Positions 43,581 to 44,101 of a stretch of 44,101 nt of DNA are shown here, one piece after another (the first letter of the stretch is position 1; every line of letters begins with the position of its first letter). Position numbers and translations under genes: made by a program. The DNA is from Lysobacteraceae bacterium (lineage in GTDB: Bacteria > Pseudomonadota > Gammaproteobacteria > Xanthomonadales > BQJN01). Location of the stretch: the NCBI GenBank assembly GCA_021604725.1, contig BQJN01000032.1, forward strand, positions 1-44,101, read 5' to 3'. The notes under the pieces were generated by a model that worked only from the letters and a program-made list of their open reading frames with translations, was not told the DNA's origin and ran no database searches.

Positions 43581-44101
43581 TTAGCCTCGGTACAACCGTT
43601 GCCCCAACTCGCGCTGCTCTTCCAGCACCGCTGCCAAAGCGTCTGCGTCGGTCAGTGGATTGGCGAGGATGGCACGGAATACGCCGACACTGGCGTAGTC
43701 ATAGCGAGGCACGCTGACGCGCGTTCGCGATACGAAGGACTGGCCCGCCTCGCGCTGATAGCGTTGTATGCTTTCGGTCAGCTCATCCAACTGCTGGTTG
43801 GCATCGCGCTGCCGCTCATCATCGTCCGACTGGAGTGCCTCCCGCAGTGACTCTGGGACATAGCGATAGGTCAGGATGTTCAGCTCGGGAGCTGTGATCA
43901 GCTCGAAGTCTTCCGCAGCATCAATCATTTCAGCGAAGCGTTGTGCGCTGTCGATGCCAAGGTCGATGAGAAGCTCGTAGCCCTGCCGCGCCATGATGTG
44001 CAGTGCAGCATGCACGAGCATGGCCATGGCTGGCCGGGAGCCTTCGAGTGTTTTGCTGCCGATGTCCTTGGAGCCCTCTCGGATAATGTAGCGGGCGTGG
44101 T
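43581..44101 (-). CDS. PLP-dependent group II decarboxylase, PanP-like, C-terminal part
   Basis: The frame is open to the window edge, so the N-terminal part is missing. The visible 173 residues begin HARYIIREGSKDIGSKTLEG and continue SRPAMAMLVHAALHIMARQGYELLID, then ELNILTYRYVPESLRE, and close with SRTRVSVPRYDYASVGVFRAILANPLTDADAL. This matches the end of putative PLP-dependent aspartate 1-decarboxylases (PanP) and related glutamate decarboxylase-like enzymes. PanP makes beta-alanine for coenzyme A in some gammaproteobacteria. The active-site Lys lies outside the window, so the substrate stays open. Confidence 0.85.
   Translation of the reverse strand, partial: HARYIIREGSKDIGSKTLEGSRPAMAMLVHAALHIMARQGYELLIDLGIDSAQRFAEMIDAAEDFELITAPELNILTYRYVPESLREALQSDDDERQRDANQQLDELTESIQRYQREAGQSFVSRTRVSVPRYDYASVGVFRAILANPLTDADALAAVLEEQRELGQRLYRG

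Overview
The window reads as a chromosomal segment of a gammaproteobacterium. The strongest pointers are the gene order lolB-ispE-tRNA-Gln-prs-rplY-pth-ychF, the divergent hemA-prfA pair, and rraA. The many secreted hydrolases and beta-propeller proteins, a C-terminal D-(G/S)-F-(D/E) tail on two of them, and an AAC(6')-like acetyltransferase suggest a Xanthomonadales-type lineage (Wenzhouxiangella-like). That placement is inference and not tested.

Layout. 1-972 is the 3' part of a GGDEF-EAL cyclic-di-GMP gene. 993-6749 is a minus-strand operon-like run: hemA, prfA, moaB, a membrane glycosyltransferase and a GtrB-like family 2 glycosyltransferase. 6866-13642 is the plus-strand housekeeping run: TPR lipoprotein, lolB, ispE, tRNA-Gln, prs, rplY, pth, ychF. 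13687-20419 is mixed: signal peptidase I, a DUF885 metallopeptidase, an AAC(6')-like acetyltransferase, a DUF2058 protein, an orphan LodB/GoxB/QhpG-like flavoprotein beside a hairpin-rich intergenic region, a small membrane protein with an AaaT-like acetyltransferase, and a SOUL heme-binding protein.

20571-34669 is rich in secreted and catabolic functions: a seven-repeat secreted protein, a threonine-aldolase-like enzyme, a formylglycine-type sulfatase, a second DUF885 peptidase, a seven-repeat FG-GAP protein, a dipeptidyl-peptidase IV lipoprotein, a CBS protein overlapping a DASS/SLC13-type transporter, rraA and a small secreted protein. The peptidases, sulfatase and transporter fit a life on polymeric organic matter.

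34.7-43.5 kb is an accessory zone. It holds four secreted proteins of unknown function, two type II toxin-antitoxin loci (RHH/RelE and ParD/ParE), and long non-coding stretches built from a mosaic of dispersed repeats, including seven copies of a CTCGC-N3/4-GCGAG hairpin. About 320-bp direct repeats flank the RelE locus. A diverged second copy of that locus's promoter and start region survives 4.6 kb away. The window ends inside a PLP-dependent group II decarboxylase (PanP-like).

No complete, plainly new multi-gene system is visible. The best leads are the repeat/toxin-antitoxin mosaic with its fossil promoter, two intergenic regions with three to four successive hairpins, the cysteine-rich duplicated-domain protein, and the CBS-transporter pair with altered signature motifs.
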